Shown: positions 33,227 to 50,300 of the stretch, one piece after another | How the letters are laid out: each line of letters begins with the position of its first letter | How positions within the stretch are numbered: position 1 is the first letter of the stretch | NCBI GenBank assembly: GCA_021432635.1 | Contig: MU270047.1 | Coordinates: 655,112-719,111 of the forward strand | Length of the DNA: 64,000 nucleotides | Direction of reading: 5' to 3' | From: Thozetella sp. PMI_491 | Taxonomy: Eukaryota; Ascomycota; Sordariomycetes; Chaetosphaeriales; Chaetosphaeriaceae | The notes under the pieces: model-generated | Databases searched by the model: none | Told to the model about the DNA's origin: nothing | The model's input: the letters and a program-made list of their open reading frames with translations, nothing else | Translations under genes and position numbers: made by a program

Positions 33227-36200
33227 CTAGTACAGCAAGTCACCGTTCTCCACCATTTCCCTAAACTTGTCGTGCGGCTCTTCAAACTTGTACGTCGGAC
33301 CCCTGGTCACCCGGTCAACCTCCTCGCGAATGAAAGGATACACGTCCTTCCACGCGTTCCGGCCCATCCAGCCGTCCAGATGGCCGTAACCGGGCACGAT
33401 CTTGCGCTTGTAGTCGATGCCCTCGGTCATACCGCCGTTGGAGGCGCCACCGAAAGCATTGCAAAGCGCCTCATAGGATCTCTCGGTCGACTCGGGCGAC
33501 AGAACCGCGTTGTCCCGGCCCACCCAGAGCTGGAAGGGGATGCCCTTGAGCCGCTGGATATTCTCGGGCGTTGTCAGAACCTCGTAGGTCGGCTCGTTGC
33601 GCATGGTCTCTCCATGGCTGCCTTGGCGCATCAGCAGGTGCAGCAGACGCATATTGACGCCGCCGAAGAAGCGGTCGATCTGCCGGTGTGTCGCCTCGTT
33701 GAGGTTGCGGTGGTTCCAGCAGCGGCCGAACACCAAGGTGCAGCGGTGGCACGACGCGTTGTTGCAGATCTCACGCCGCTCATCTGGGTAGAAGCGCAGC
33801 ACCTGGTTGATAGCCTTCTGCACGAAGCTGTCGTCGTGGCTCGTGCTGCAGCTGAACCACGAGCCAGCCATTGACGTGTAGATGGTGTCGGCGGGGATCG
33901 GCCCAGCCATGGCCTTGATCATGTTCAGGGTGTTCCAAAGCGGATTCATGAAGACCTGACTGCAGCTCGCGCCCAGGATCCAGTCGCCCGGGATCGTGCC
34001 GTCGAGCAGGCCGCTCGCGAACGCCACACCCCCCATGCAGTGGGTAATGGTATAGATTTTGGCCGGGCCGTGTTTCTCGCGGATCCACTCGAGACAGGCC
34101 TTTAAATCGAGCCTAGCATCGTACGTAGTCCAGTTATTCTCAGCCACCATGAGCTGGCCGATGCGGTGCACGCTGATGTGCACGCGGTAGCCAGCGCGGG
34201 TGAAATAGTTGACGGCGTTGAAGGGAATGGTCGGGAGCGCAAAGATCTGGTGGTCGACCGCCGCGCCGGGGATCATGAAGAGATTACGGATGTTTCTCAC
34301 GTCATCTCCGGGGATGCTGGTAGGCTCCCAGACGTGGAGTCGCGTGAAGACGCCGTCGTGGGCGCGAATAGCCACTGACGAATCGGGCGGCGTGTTGTTG
34401 ACGTATCCGTGGTAGCTAATGCTCGGATACTCCAGCTGGGTGAGGGGGGCGAGGAACAGGGACACCGACTTGCGCGTGAAGTAGGTCATGAAGCTGGTGG
34501 CGCTCATGACCTTGCGCAGGATACTGCTGCCTGTCGGGGTGAGGGTCAGGGCCTCGGAGAGGAAATCGGCAGGCTGTATATGCATCATGCCCTTGGCCAG
34601 CACCTTCCCACGCCGCCATGCGTCGGTGTCGCCGGGCTGGTCGCAGATGCCCTTAGCATGCTCGCTGACGGTCACGTACAGGGTGCTGGTGGCCCGCCAG
34701 AACTGCATCGGCGCGAGCGCTACAGACGAGTCGACAACCTTGTACCCGTGGAAGTGCAGCTTCTCGTGGCCGATGCCGCGCATGTCGAAGTCGTACGTGA
34801 GGTTCTTGGTCCCTGGGGCCTTGTGGTCATCCACGAAGAGGTTGAATTCGCCTCGCTGCACCATAAACGGTGAGCCTTTGATCGTCGGACACACAAAAGT
34901 GCCAGTCAGCATGGCGCGGTGGTGTTCATGCTTGACGACCTCCTTGGTATCGAAGGCCTGCACGCTAAGAAAGAAACGGGCGCTCTCGCAGTTGTTCTTG
35001 GCCACCCGATGCGCCAGCTCGTACGTATCCCGCGTATCTTTGACCATGTTCTCGTCGTGGTGGATGAACCCGGACATGACCTCGGTGAAGCCGAACCCAC
35101 TGGCTTTGATCGCGTCGGCCTTCTGTATCACATCCATGGCGTCGTTGACGCTATCAAAGTCCTCCTTGGACCCATGCCGGCCCCCGCGGCGATGCGATGA
35201 AACCGCAGGCTGGCCAAACAAATTCAGGATGCCATTCTTCTTGTCGTTGTACTCGAGTTTGTGGTTGCGAATGTAAAGCTCGAGGGACCGCTCGGCTAAA
35301 GCCGCGATGGTGGCGAAAGGGTTCGCGCCGAGAGCAGCGGGAATGACAGATGCATCAGTAACGACAAGGCCCTTGTATGTCTCGCTGCCCTTTCCGGTGA
35401 ACACCTCTCCCATGTGGTTGGTTACTCCGGTGGCCGGCGAGTTGTCTCGCGACATGCACGCGCCGCTATAGGTGTGGTGGAAGTAGTTAGCAAATGCGGG
35501 ACATCGCACGGCGGTAATAGGGAATAGAAACATGGAGTTGGAAATCTTACCCGATGGGATGGACTGTGACTTCTTGGTTGCCCATGAGGGCGAAGAAGGG
35601 GTGGTGGATGAGGGTGCCTCCCACAGCCTCGGTGGCCGTCGCAAGGATTTTGTTCAGACGCTGGACGTGGGCGCTTCTCCCAACGCCAAGGAACTCGAGG
35701 ACCGGCTTGTCGTCCTTGAGCGTAAGCACTGCTTGGTTACCTATACATAGCAATTAGCTTTTGCCTGGGACTGGATCGAGCTAGGGAGACTGACTGTCGT
35801 GCGACATGATCAAGTAGACCTGGGTCTTCTCCATAGCGCCCTTCTTGAAGTACGGGCCCAGGAACCTGCTGCCATAACGGGAGAAAGCAGACTGGGTTCG
35901 CTGATAGAGGGTCTGGTCCTGAAGCTTGATCTTCCCGGGCATCAAGTCGAGCATCGTCTGCAGAAGGTGGGAGAGCGCATGGGGGACGGCCCCCTCCTCG
36001 ATGACAAACCCGTCGAGCGGGTTGTCCTGGTCTCTGCAGTCAATGACGCCGTTGATAGTGGGACCGACGGGGTTGTACGGCGACGGGTACGCCCTGCCAA
36101 TCCCATTCACATTCTCCGCCGTGTTATACCTAGACCAGTCAGGTTAGAGTCCGCCTACGTAGCAGCGCGCCTCTTGTAAGACGAGCGGGATGAAACGTAC

Positions 36201-37755
36201 CCAAAGGCTAATATGTCTCCGTTTCCGCTCATGTTCTGACCGACGAGATCACTCATGCCGAGACCCATAGCCTTGCTACGGAGCAGGATCTCTGTCGAGC
36301 CGATGGCGCCGGCGCCGAGGAACACGGCCTCCTTTGCGTGGACCCACATAAGATCGCCGTGCAGGTTGGCCTTGAACACCCCTCGGTTCCTGCCGTGCCA
36401 GGCGTAGTAGATGATGTAGCCCGGCCGTTTCTTCGCCTTCTCGATGTAGCGGACCTCACACTCGCAGAACATCTCGGCCCCCCAGTTCCACGCGTCGGCG
36501 AGGTATGTGACGAGGGTCGTCGTCTTGGAGCCATCGTTGACACCGGTCGTGTCCTGACCCGTCAGTGCCGAGGGCGACATCTCGACACCGCAGCTGTTGG
36601 GGCCATTCTTGAAGCGTGTCGTCTGCTTCACCTTGTGAAACTTGTCGCCGTAGCCGAGGATCTCAGCCTGCCGCTGGAGCAGATCGAGCTTAGGGAGCTT
36701 AGGCCAGTCGTCGGGATACTCGGTAGGCTCCAGGACCTCTTCGACTTTCTTGTAATCTGGTCTACATCAGCAACGGTACCCATTGGCTTCCGCAAGAGGA
36801 AAGAGGCTGGAGACATACAAGTCTTGAATTCATCGAGGTTCTCCCGGATCTCAGCAGGCCAGACCCTTGTCGAGAGAACCCTGTCGTCCGCCTCCATAAA
36901 CACATTGGCGTTCATGAGGCTCGTGCCACCGAGGCCTGCGTATCTGTCAGATGACGATTGCCGCTCAGGGAGGCCGTGCCACCCAATATGTCGGAGCAAC
37001 TCACCATTGCAAACCACGGCATTCTGGCCCTTGCCCAAGATTAGGTGGAACATGCCGGTAGGATCACCACCTTCTACCCCCACGCCCGGGGCGCAGTAGG
37101 GCGCAAACTGGCCCGAGACGTGCAGCTCCTTCATCGCATCGACAGTGCCGGAGGGATACTCGCCCGGCCACTTCTCGCGGCCTCGCTCGAGCACGCAGAC
37201 GGACTGACCAGTGCGCGCCATCCGGCTAGCGGCGATGGCGCCGCCGTAGCCGGAGCCGATGACGACGACATCATACGAGTTGCGCATCAGCTCCACGGGC
37301 CTGGACAGCCGCGGGAAGCTGCGCACCTTGCTGTCTTCAGTGAAGCTGCGGATGTGGGCGTGAGCCCGGCTCTGCGGACCGCCCGCTTCGTGCTCGTGCG
37401 GTCGGGGAGGCGGAATCGGGTGGCTGTGGTGCCGGTTGAACTCCTCACGTTCTTGTACACCTCCGAGGACCGAAGCGGGCACCTGGTAGTCTTTGGGAGA
37501 GGTGACATGAGCACCATTCTCCCGGCTGCTATCCTCGCGGCCGACTAGTGTCGTCCCAGCGCTCATGCCGTTGGGCAGGGGCGGATGGCTATCCACGGAC
37601 CCCATGCTGCTATCCGTGGATGCGGCGCCGCTACTGCTCGGCCGGAGTCCACCCTGACGGTGGCTGACGGCCGTGGCGGCGGGGGTTAGCGGTGGTGAGA
37701 AGGGGAGTCCATTGGCGAGGAGCTCGGGCTCTTGTGAGAGCTTGTTCTCCATCAT
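33227..37755 (-). CDS. GMC (cholesterol-oxidase-like) oxidoreductase fused to an alpha/beta hydrolase
   Basis: Six exons on the minus strand: 37755-37005, 36935-36819, 36756-36201, 36129-35795, 35740-35551 and 35465-33227, giving 1395 residues. The first 150 residues are disordered. The FAD motif VVVIGSGYGGAIAASRMA is at about 161-180, followed by LERGREKWPGEYP, GGTSLMNANVF (after intron 1) and GAGAIGSTEILLRS. HPIGG is formed at the exon 5/6 junction, and GANPFATIAALAERS matches the C-terminal GMC_oxred_C region of cholesterol-oxidase-type enzymes. A middle domain follows. The C-terminal third is an alpha/beta hydrolase. Its nucleophile elbow reads ITHCMGG with Cys1126 where serine is usual, an acid candidate Asp1301 (VGRDNAV), and His1345 (GYGHLDGW). 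It likely oxidises a sterol or similar alcohol and acts on an acyl or ester bond. Exon 4 uses a weaker donor, GTCAGT. A TATA-like element lies 282 bp upstream. Confidence 0.85.
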
Positions 37756-40700
37756 GCCGGTGCCGTGACCGCTGCGCGGATCCAGGCGCTGAGGCGCAGG
37801 ACCTTGCTCAGTCTTCTGGGCTCGAGGTGGGAGACCGGCCGTGACTCAAGCCTGGAGGCGCGTCCGTCTGTGGGTGCGAACCGGGGACTTGTGGGGCCGG
37901 AGCGTTCGTGGGGTGGTGGTGTGCGCGGTGGGAAGCGTCTAGAGAGCACGCCTGGGTATCCTTACGAGGTGGAAGAAGCAAGGAAAGACCGCGATACAAG
38001 GCCTTGAATCTAGGGTTCAGAACGGGGGAGGGGGGGTATATATTGGTGATCAAAACCTAGGTCCCAGCATGGACCCCTTGACAGGGGAGGGGAGAGCCTC
38101 TTTTCTTTTATAATGTGGCGGCCGGGTGTGCGAGGGAGGTGCTGAGCTGCAGCCGTTCCATGTAGGTACATGCTGTAGAGTACCTCGCACTCGTGTGGGG
38201 GAGCGCCGAGCAGTAGTAGAACGGGCGAACTGCAGTGGACGATCCCTGGTCGGCTAGTCCACGGCGCAGCGTCGGGGGTAGGCTTGGATTCGCTTGGTCT
38301 GGTGAGGCTGGCTGTGTATTTTTACGCAGCTGAGGGGAAGTTTGCTGCCATTGGCTCAGTTACACTCGGAGATCTTCTATCAATTGGAAAGACCCCGGCA
38401 CGCAGCAAATGGTGCGTGGTGCTAACGGACGGAACGGTAGCGCTCGTGTCACACATGCTTAGGCAAAGCACCCCCCCCGGTCTATAGTGGTATGTTCTCC
38501 TACCCATAGTACTGTGGCGGGCGGACCCCAAGGCGAAGGCGGTGCCTCTGCATCCCGTACCTGCCTGCGCCGCGGATAGGAGAAAGCCCGAAGCACATAC
38601 ATACTGCCTTTTGGCTGCCCAATTCTCTTGGTCGAATCTCGATGCGGCAGTATTCCGTACGATGTGCAAGGGAGAGCCTCAAACGAGACGAGCTGCTGCC
38701 TTGATGGGCCCTTCTCAGCGTAGCACCCCGTCCTGGCAAAAGCTCCGGCCCTCCAGAGCCCCAAAGCGGGATCCTAGTAGCTCCGGCAAGTGGACCACGG
38801 CCGAATCCTCCTTTGTGGATGGTGCTGACGATGAAGACATATCCCTAACCTTAACGTCATTCGCCACAGTGCAGAAGAGGCAGGATGACTTGTGCTCTCT
38901 CCGAGGGCCGACGAAAGGGAGGGGATGGCGCTATAGCGCGGCCCCCTCTTCGGAGAGCAGAACGGAGGGGACTGAATGGGGGGGTAGGGAGAGACCCCGG
39001 AGTCTCAGTCGCATCGAGACCTTGTGGTTCGCAAATGGGGGGAATGGACAGAGAGACCCCAGGAACTCGAGTTCCCGAGGGAAAGGTCCCCCTCCACATG
39101 GCGGCCAGGGTTGTGTGGGTGCCGGTGGCTTCGCGGCGGGCGCATTATTGGCCCGAGAACGAAAGCGCCAGTCAGAGGTCACGGCCCTGTGCCGTGTGTG
39201 CGAGAAAAAACCACTGACGAGTTCGCGATTGCCGCTGCTACCCCCGATGCCACGCGGAAGTCTTTCGCTTTCACTTACTCTCGTTTCGTCGTGGGCTCGT
39301 GGGAAGCCGGCCGGTCCTGCAACAGATCGGCGCGACACCGAATCCATCATGGCGCTGCCCTCCATCGCCAAAGTGAGAGCCTTTTGTCTATCCCCTTACC
39401 ATGCCAAGGTACCCATACTGTATTGTACTGCCTAGCCACCACCCTGGAGCACGGTGATACGGATAGACCTGGAAAGGCAATTGGGTCCGGTGATTGGGTG
39501 GTTGGTGCGCCGAGTCCCCCGAACTTGCAGGACAAGGGACGGAAAAAAAAAAAAATAGTAAGGCCGGCAGAGTGTGAGACAGGGTCTAACGACGCGGCCT
39601 TTCAGCCCGGTGGAGGGACGCCCCCTGGGCGCGCGAGGCAGCGAGGCAGCGAGGCAGCGAGGCTGGGCATCGGAGAAGTCGAAGAAGGCAGATCGACGGG
39701 CTCTGTGTCTCATCCCTCGGCTCGACTGTGTGCCTGGCTGCCCTCTCGGTGTCTGTAATATCACTCTGTCCTAGCCTAGGCTCTCGCCTGGCTTGAGTGG
39801 CTGCAGGCTTTCTTCGCTCGCGGGCCGCAGCAGAGTGAGATGACGTACAGAATGGTCTCCCTAGTAAGCCAGAATTGAAGCCTGCTTCGACGGCTGTCCG
39901 TCATGGCACCATTGCGGGACAGCCCTCTGGCCAAACGGACGGGCTGATCCTCGCTGGGTCCCTGTCCAGGATGCAAGAAAGACCCCCCACCTGTACCTCC
40001 GTAAGGCTGAGTAGGAGAGGCACCGCACGTACCAACTGCCCTACTCGCTCGTACGGAGTGAGGGCAATGGCGCTTACGCAGGGGGATGGGGGGATCTGGA
40101 ATGAAGAAATGGGTCGATGAGAAAATCAGTGGCGACCAGGGCAGGTTCTGTTGGTTTGTTGGTTCCAGCGACCCGGCCGAATTTTTTTTTTCACCTGTAC
40201 TTCGCGTGCAGTTGCTCATCGGATCGCCGGAGGCCGGGCCATTGGTTCGGGACGATGCAGCATCACCTCATAGATACAGCCTACCTTCCCCATATAACGG
40301 TTGGTTGCACCGGCCAGGGAAGGGTCTCTCTTCTTTAGGAAACCTGCATACTCAATTGCGCACTGCGCACTGCGGTCGGAGAAAGGAGAGAGACATAGGG
40401 GAAGGAGGGGGGGGAGGAGGGATGAAAGGTCAGACGACAGGCAAACTCGAGCGTCACCTCCGGCAACGACTCCCAGGCCTCCGCGAGGACGCCGTTGCTG
40501 ATGGTGGGGGGGGGCCATGGCTGGTGGGGAACAGCCCTGACTGGCGGGTTCATCTGGGTGTGGTGTGGTGACACTGCTGCTCCTCAGCTCCTTTCTGTCA
40601 GCCTCGTGTCGGCCAAGCGGCTATCGGCAACCTCTTTCGTCAACCACTCGTTTGCTCGAGACGATCGCATGCACGCTGGGGACTCCTTCGCCCAAACGGC

Positions 40701-41823
40701 CAACAACGGAAGATCAAGAGGCACAGGCCAGCAATGAGGTCACGGGAGCCTAGTGTTAATGGTCCTTGGGGGCTCGCTGCTGCTCGAGTCCTGTCGTGTG
40801 CGATGCAGCCGATCACCCGAAGCACAAGAATTGCCCCGACGTAGGTGCCACGGCACAGGCAAAGCGGCACGAACACGGGCGAGGCTCCCCGATGCCACTG
40901 TGCCATGCCACCACCGTTCGGGTCGTACCTTGATCTGTCCGAGGCGAGTCTCGAATCTCAGGTACCAAAAGGCAGATTTGACAGATCCGTGAGACGTGAC
41001 AGTGGGAGCCTTTTTCCCGTAGCACGCACACCGGGGAGGGAGGGGCCATAGGTTTGCTCAGGGCAGCTCAGTCGGCTTCGTGGCTCACACAAACAGTATT
41101 CAATCAAGGCCCAGGCCCCGACTGCTAGGTTTCGATTTACCTGGGTTCGAGCCCCAAGACGGCTTGCATGTGATCACCCTGCCTTGCCTGCCTCTTGCCG
41201 CCGGATTCCTTCCGCTGCAGTCTAGTCTACGGCACAGGACGGGGGGGATAAGGTGCTTACAGCCGCTCAGGGGGGCTGAGGTACGTGCGTACCTAGGTAA
41301 GCAGGATATTGTAAGAACTCATCATCTCACTCACCGAGCCGAATCAGCGCCTCGGAGCCGGCACGCAACCGCTGGCCTGGACGACGTCCTGGCTGCCGTC
41401 GGCTTTAAGCTAAGGTTGGATGCTATGGCCACTGGCTTGTTCCGTGACGGCCCCCACGCAGCCATCATGACGAGTCCTGTCGTGCGTACTTCTAGGGCGC
41501 TAGCAGGTGGCACTGAGAGACAACAACTCCCCGGGAACTATCGGTTGGTTGCACGGTGCAGGGGTTTATGTCCTATACATCGATTCTCTACTGCTAGGCG
41601 CTGTACACAGCCCCTGTCTAGGGTAAATCTCTATGCTTAGCAGCTTACATCGGATGTACGGAGAGAGAAGGACGAAGAAATTAGAGAAAGAAACAATATC
41701 ACGCTTTGAGCCGCCGTCCCAAGCCGAGCCAAACCGTGCCACCGACGCCGTCAACTCCGCACCAAACCAACATGTCGTTACCATCATCACGAGGGCGTTC
41801 CGCCCCCGGGGCTAGGCAGACGT
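37756..41823. other. 4.1-kb gene-poor region
   Basis: No supported gene. Open frames up to 297 codons (38542-39435 +) and 244 codons (39024-39758 +) overlap each other and antisense frames, and show no family features. A short tandem repeat of GAGGCAGC occurs at about 39642-39667, a 13-A run near 39543-39555, and a purine-rich GGGGAAGGAGGGGGGGGAGG block near 40398-40425. The left end contains the promoter of the GMC/hydrolase gene. Confidence 0.5.
38037..38043 (-). promoter_or_regulatory. TATA-like element upstream of the GMC/hydrolase gene
   Basis: TATATAT lies 282 bp before the ATG at 37755, just downstream (in gene direction) of a short AT-rich spacer. A second AT-rich TTTTATAATG sits near 38107. 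Use of either is an inference. Confidence 0.4.
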
Positions 41824-46334
<4,511 letters not shown>

Positions 46335-47368
46335 TTACGACACCTGCATGACCATGGGGCCGGCCAGGATGATGTCGTCGGTGATCTTGCCGGAGTTGGG
46401 GCCGGCGCTGGAGAGGGTGACGTAGACGATGCCGGCAAGGTTCTGGGGAACCTGGCAGCCACCGGTCTGGGTGAAGGGAGTAAAGGCGGTGCCGCCGGGG
46501 AGACCACCCGCGGTGAAGGCACAGAACGTGGCAGTGGCAGCGGCTTCGCTCTGAAGCTGGAGAGTCGCGCCAGCGGTCACGGCCTGGGCATTGGCGCCGG
46601 CAGCCATGGTGAGGGTGGGGAACGCAGTTATGGCCAGGTTGCTGCCCTGGGGGCACGAGGCGATGAAGGGAGCGGCGAGCGAGAAGACCGCCTTGGGCGA
46701 CAGAGCGGTGTCGAAGGCCTGGGGTGCAGCAGCAACCTTGCTGGCAACGCGGATGAAGGTCTGGTGGCGGCCCTCGACCGTCAGGATCGAGGCGGCGGTG
46801 CTGAGGATGCCCGAGTCCGAGATCAGCGGGCCACCTCCGAGGTAGGCCGAGACACCGACGTTCTCGAGTACAGCGGCGGTGCCGACCATGCCCTTGGCAT
46901 CAGTGAAGCCGAAGTTGTACGTGCAGGGCTGCACGGGCTGGACGCCGGCTTGGGCAATGGCGCCCTGGAGCAGGACAACGTGCTCCTGCTCGCTCTGGCC
47001 GACGTTGATCAGGTCCGTCACCTCCTGCTGCGAGAGACCCAGGGCAAGGAAGTCCGACTGGGGGAACTTGGCGAAACCCTGCTGGTAGAAGGATGTCTCC
47101 AGCCACTCTAATGTGAGAGCACTGGGCAAGACCGTGTTAGCAAGACTGGCCAGGGCTCGGCTATCTAGCCGCGTCGCCGCGGGGGAGGCACTTACAACTG
47201 CAGGATGTCGATGTCGGTGAGACCAGCGGCAGCGGCAGCGGCGTTCTGGCGCTTCATGTACTGGTGGATCTTCATTTGGTTGGGCGTGAACTTGGGGATA
47301 GCCGGGAGCGCCGAAACGACGGCGGCGAATCCTGCCACAGCGGCACCGAGAGTCTTGATCGAAGGCAT
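46335..47368 (-). CDS. Rds1-like secreted protein with a ferritin-like fold
   Basis: Two exons on the minus strand, 47368-47196 and 47121-46335, with a 74-nt intron, giving 319 residues. The first 20 residues form a signal peptide (MPSIKTLGAAVAGFAAVVSA). The intron junction rebuilds DIDILQF|ALTLEWLETSFYQQG, the first helix of the ferritin-like domain. It carries glutamates of the kind that bind metal, and GQSEQEHVVLLQGAI in the next helix supplies further Glu/His residues. This is the family of fission yeast stress protein Rds1 and many secreted fungal ferritin-like proteins. The C-terminal half is beta-rich with four cysteines (CTYNFG, SCPQGS, FCAFT, GCQVPQ). Codon use is strongly C/G-ending, suggesting good expression. 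A role in stress or sexual development is known for relatives; here it is inferred. Confidence 0.88.
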
Positions 47369-50300
47369 CTTGATTGTTCCAATTACGCTTTTTCCAAGCT
47401 TCTCTTTTGTCCTTTGTCCTTTTTGTCCTATTTCTCTTATTTCTTCCTTAGCGGTGTTGTATGAGCCAAAGTCCAGCCTTGAGGTGGGTCGAGTTGTATT
47501 AAAGTGGGAGTGGTTGAGAATGGAAGTAAGTCAAAACGAGAGTGACAGGCTACACAGACTGAGCTGGTTAAAGGAGGGTGAAAGCAGACCAGCGCTTCGG
47601 TAGTGAGGTAGGAGAGAATAGAACACGGCGTGGTGCGAGGGATAAGGGAAGGAGAGGAGGGGAGGGAAACAAGAGCTACGTGGGGTGGGAAACGGGCTTG
47701 AATAAAGACCACGGCGGATGCCAAGCGCCAGGGATGGAGCCAGGACAGAAGGAAATCTCCCATAGGGATCTCCCACCCGTGCCCGACTGCCTCAACGGCT
47801 GCTGGTCTTTCCGTGGCCCGCCTCGTGAGCGTCCCTGGCCGTCCCTCGACAGGGACCCTGGCTCTGGGGGGGGTCTGGGAGGTCTGGGTTTGGGAGCTCC
47901 GGCAATGCGGCTTACCTTCTTCCCACGCTCAGACTCTTCCGACTTTACCTCCCAGGCCTCCCGTTTTGGTTCCCGTGGGTGCCCTAGGAGGAAGAAAGCG
48001 GAGGGGGGGGGGTAGGGGGGTTGGGGGGTTAGGGGGTAGCGCTAGGGGGAGGCCCATACGTCGGGTACGGAAAGACAGGGTTGAGAATAAGCTTCTATCG
48101 CAGCTTCTCACTCGGATTAGGCTGGGAGCACGGAGAGGGGGAAGGGGGGGGGCGTGCTCCTGCAGGGCCTGCGACTTTCAGATGGCAGGAGACACGGCCT
48201 TGGATGGGCCTTGAATGTTTCGTTTGGAGCCTCCTCGTGGCTCCTGGTCCTGTGAGTGGTCCCGGGCTCGATTCCAGGGTCGAAAAAGGTCGAAAGAAAG
48301 CTAGAGGGGCAGGGGCCGGCCAATCAGCACCCCGGCGCGGCGTTTAAAGTTGGGATGAAGCTTCCCTGCTCGGGTCCCCGGGACGCCCAGTGCTGGGGGC
48401 TTGGCGGGGTCGCACGGGCCGGGGGGTGAAATCGTGGCGGACAGGGGCAGCGTGCGCTGTGAGTGGCTGTGGCGCTTTTTCCCAGGGGTGGCACGGCCCT
48501 GGATGGCTCGCTGCTGCCCGGGGGTCCTGGGACCTGTGACATTGGCGCTACCAGTGCTTGTCTCAAGCTCGTTTCAATCGGACGGACGCCCGCGCACCCG
48601 GCCTTACATCACTGCCTTTCTCATCGCCTTCGGCAATGCGCTTGACCTTCATCTTTTCGACCCGGTGATGACGCCTTGCTGCTCTCTACCTCTCTGTCTA
48701 GGCCCATTACGGTAGCCTGCCCGGGGTGAGAGGGGGTTCTTTACGAGGGGGGGGCGAAGCGATCTGGGCAATGACACTTGTATTTACGAGATGGACCATG
48801 TCGTCGTCGCTACAACCTCACCCGCGCTAGCAACGCACCTGGTAGAAGCGAGATGTTCACTCTAGACCAAAGAGAGGGATTCTAAATTTTAATCTAGGTT
48901 TCCAGGCCTACTCCGTGCTCCTGATAACCGCTTCCTCCTCCTCTATCGAGACTTCGATACATATCATCTCCTTGCCCGTAAGCCTCACTCGGTAAGCCGC
49001 TAGCTCAAGGTCGCCGATGGCCAAGTGAGCCAAGGTCCCTCGTGCCGCTTGCTGCCAGTGCCAATGTCCAGTCGCATCTTAGCTCCGGCCAAACGTCAGC
49101 TGGTCGGCCCCCGGAGGGACAAATGCTCGCCTTGGCAAAACCCTCCAGTCTGGCCCACTGCGCTGCCCCTCGGAGGGCAACGGCTTCCTTCATCCGGCCG
49201 GAAGCCTCTCTCTCCTGACCCTCTCTGCTCCTCTTTGCGCCTCGGTCTCCATTGGCCCGTGGTCGGGATCTGACAAGCTTAAACACCCAATAACCCCCCC
49301 CCCCCCCCTTGCACTGTCATATCTGGTTTTGTTCCTCATAAGCTTTCCTGTGCCAACTCTCCCCATGTCGATTCTCCCGGGATCGCCCCTTCTGATTTGC
49401 TCTTCCGAGCCCAACTCACGTTTCCGTGCATCGTAGAGGGGCAGCGGGGCCGACGACCCAGTTCCCGTACCCCTGAGCTACCTTGAGGACCGGGGGCTAA
49501 GAGAGGAACGAGATCGGGATCTTGAGTTCTGAGGCAGTTGAAAAGCTTGGCCTGCCATGCTCGTTGTTTGCTGTTCCTTGCCCCACGGGCGGAAGAGCTG
49601 TCGTCCGTTCTTTGCAACTCGCATTTGGCCTTGGCTGGCGATCCTGAACTAACTTCTGCATGGCCATAACGTGCGCGGCGTATTTGCGGAAAAAAGAGAG
49701 AAAGCAGGCAATTAGGTGGTTAACCCATAATTTTGTTTCTATACGATCATCTTCCACGCTTGTTACCTTGATAGGGCTGCTGGCGTGCTTCCTTCTCCTC
49801 TCCCTCCTTCCACCCATGGTGAAGGTGAGGGTGGCTTTGCGTCTCAGGGCTGGGTTGTGTTTGGCCATGTAAGACGACCCACGGTAACCTGTGATTATGT
49901 ATACACAGCTGAAGGTCCGTCCACCAGTAGGGCAGGCTTGCTTACCTGAGTGAGTATTGGTACCTTCTTTTTGGTGATCCAATGAAGCTGGGACTCTGAT
50001 AAACCCCTGACAACCGTTTGACCAAGCCATAAACCTCCCCGCCGCAGATCTCTACTTCCTTCTTCATTTTCCCGTAGTCCGCGTCCCACTGTCTGTCACT
50101 CTGGAAAGCTTCCGGCCGTGTTTCCGCGCAGGAACGATCTACGCCGGCCGGCCGAGGGGGAGTTATGGCCCTTGCGGAGACAGCACGCCAGTCTGCTGCC
50201 GGGCCGGTTAGCATGCTGCTACCTACCCCGTTGCAGAGCCCGTTTCGCTCTGGCGGTGGCGCTGCTCCTCGTGCCTGACTGGTCCCTCCACTCTGAGCTG

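Noticed and set aside
39640-39667. GAGGCAGC short tandem repeat considered as a CRISPR-like or transposon-end signal
   Set aside because: A simple microsatellite without spacers, inverted ends or an adjacent transposase; CRISPR arrays are not expected in a fungal nucleus.
38542-39758. Overlapping plus-strand frames of 297 and 244 codons
   Set aside because: Low-complexity Arg/Gly/Ser composition, mutual overlap in different frames, no family motifs, and antisense frames of similar length.
41126-41160. GGGTTCGAGCCCC, a B-box-like sequence
   Set aside because: The flanking stem does not pair fully and no A box or anticodon arm is present at the right distance.
48240-48290. CCCGGGCTCGATTCCAGGG, a T-arm-like sequence
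   Set aside because: Lacks a D arm, anticodon arm and acceptor stem upstream.
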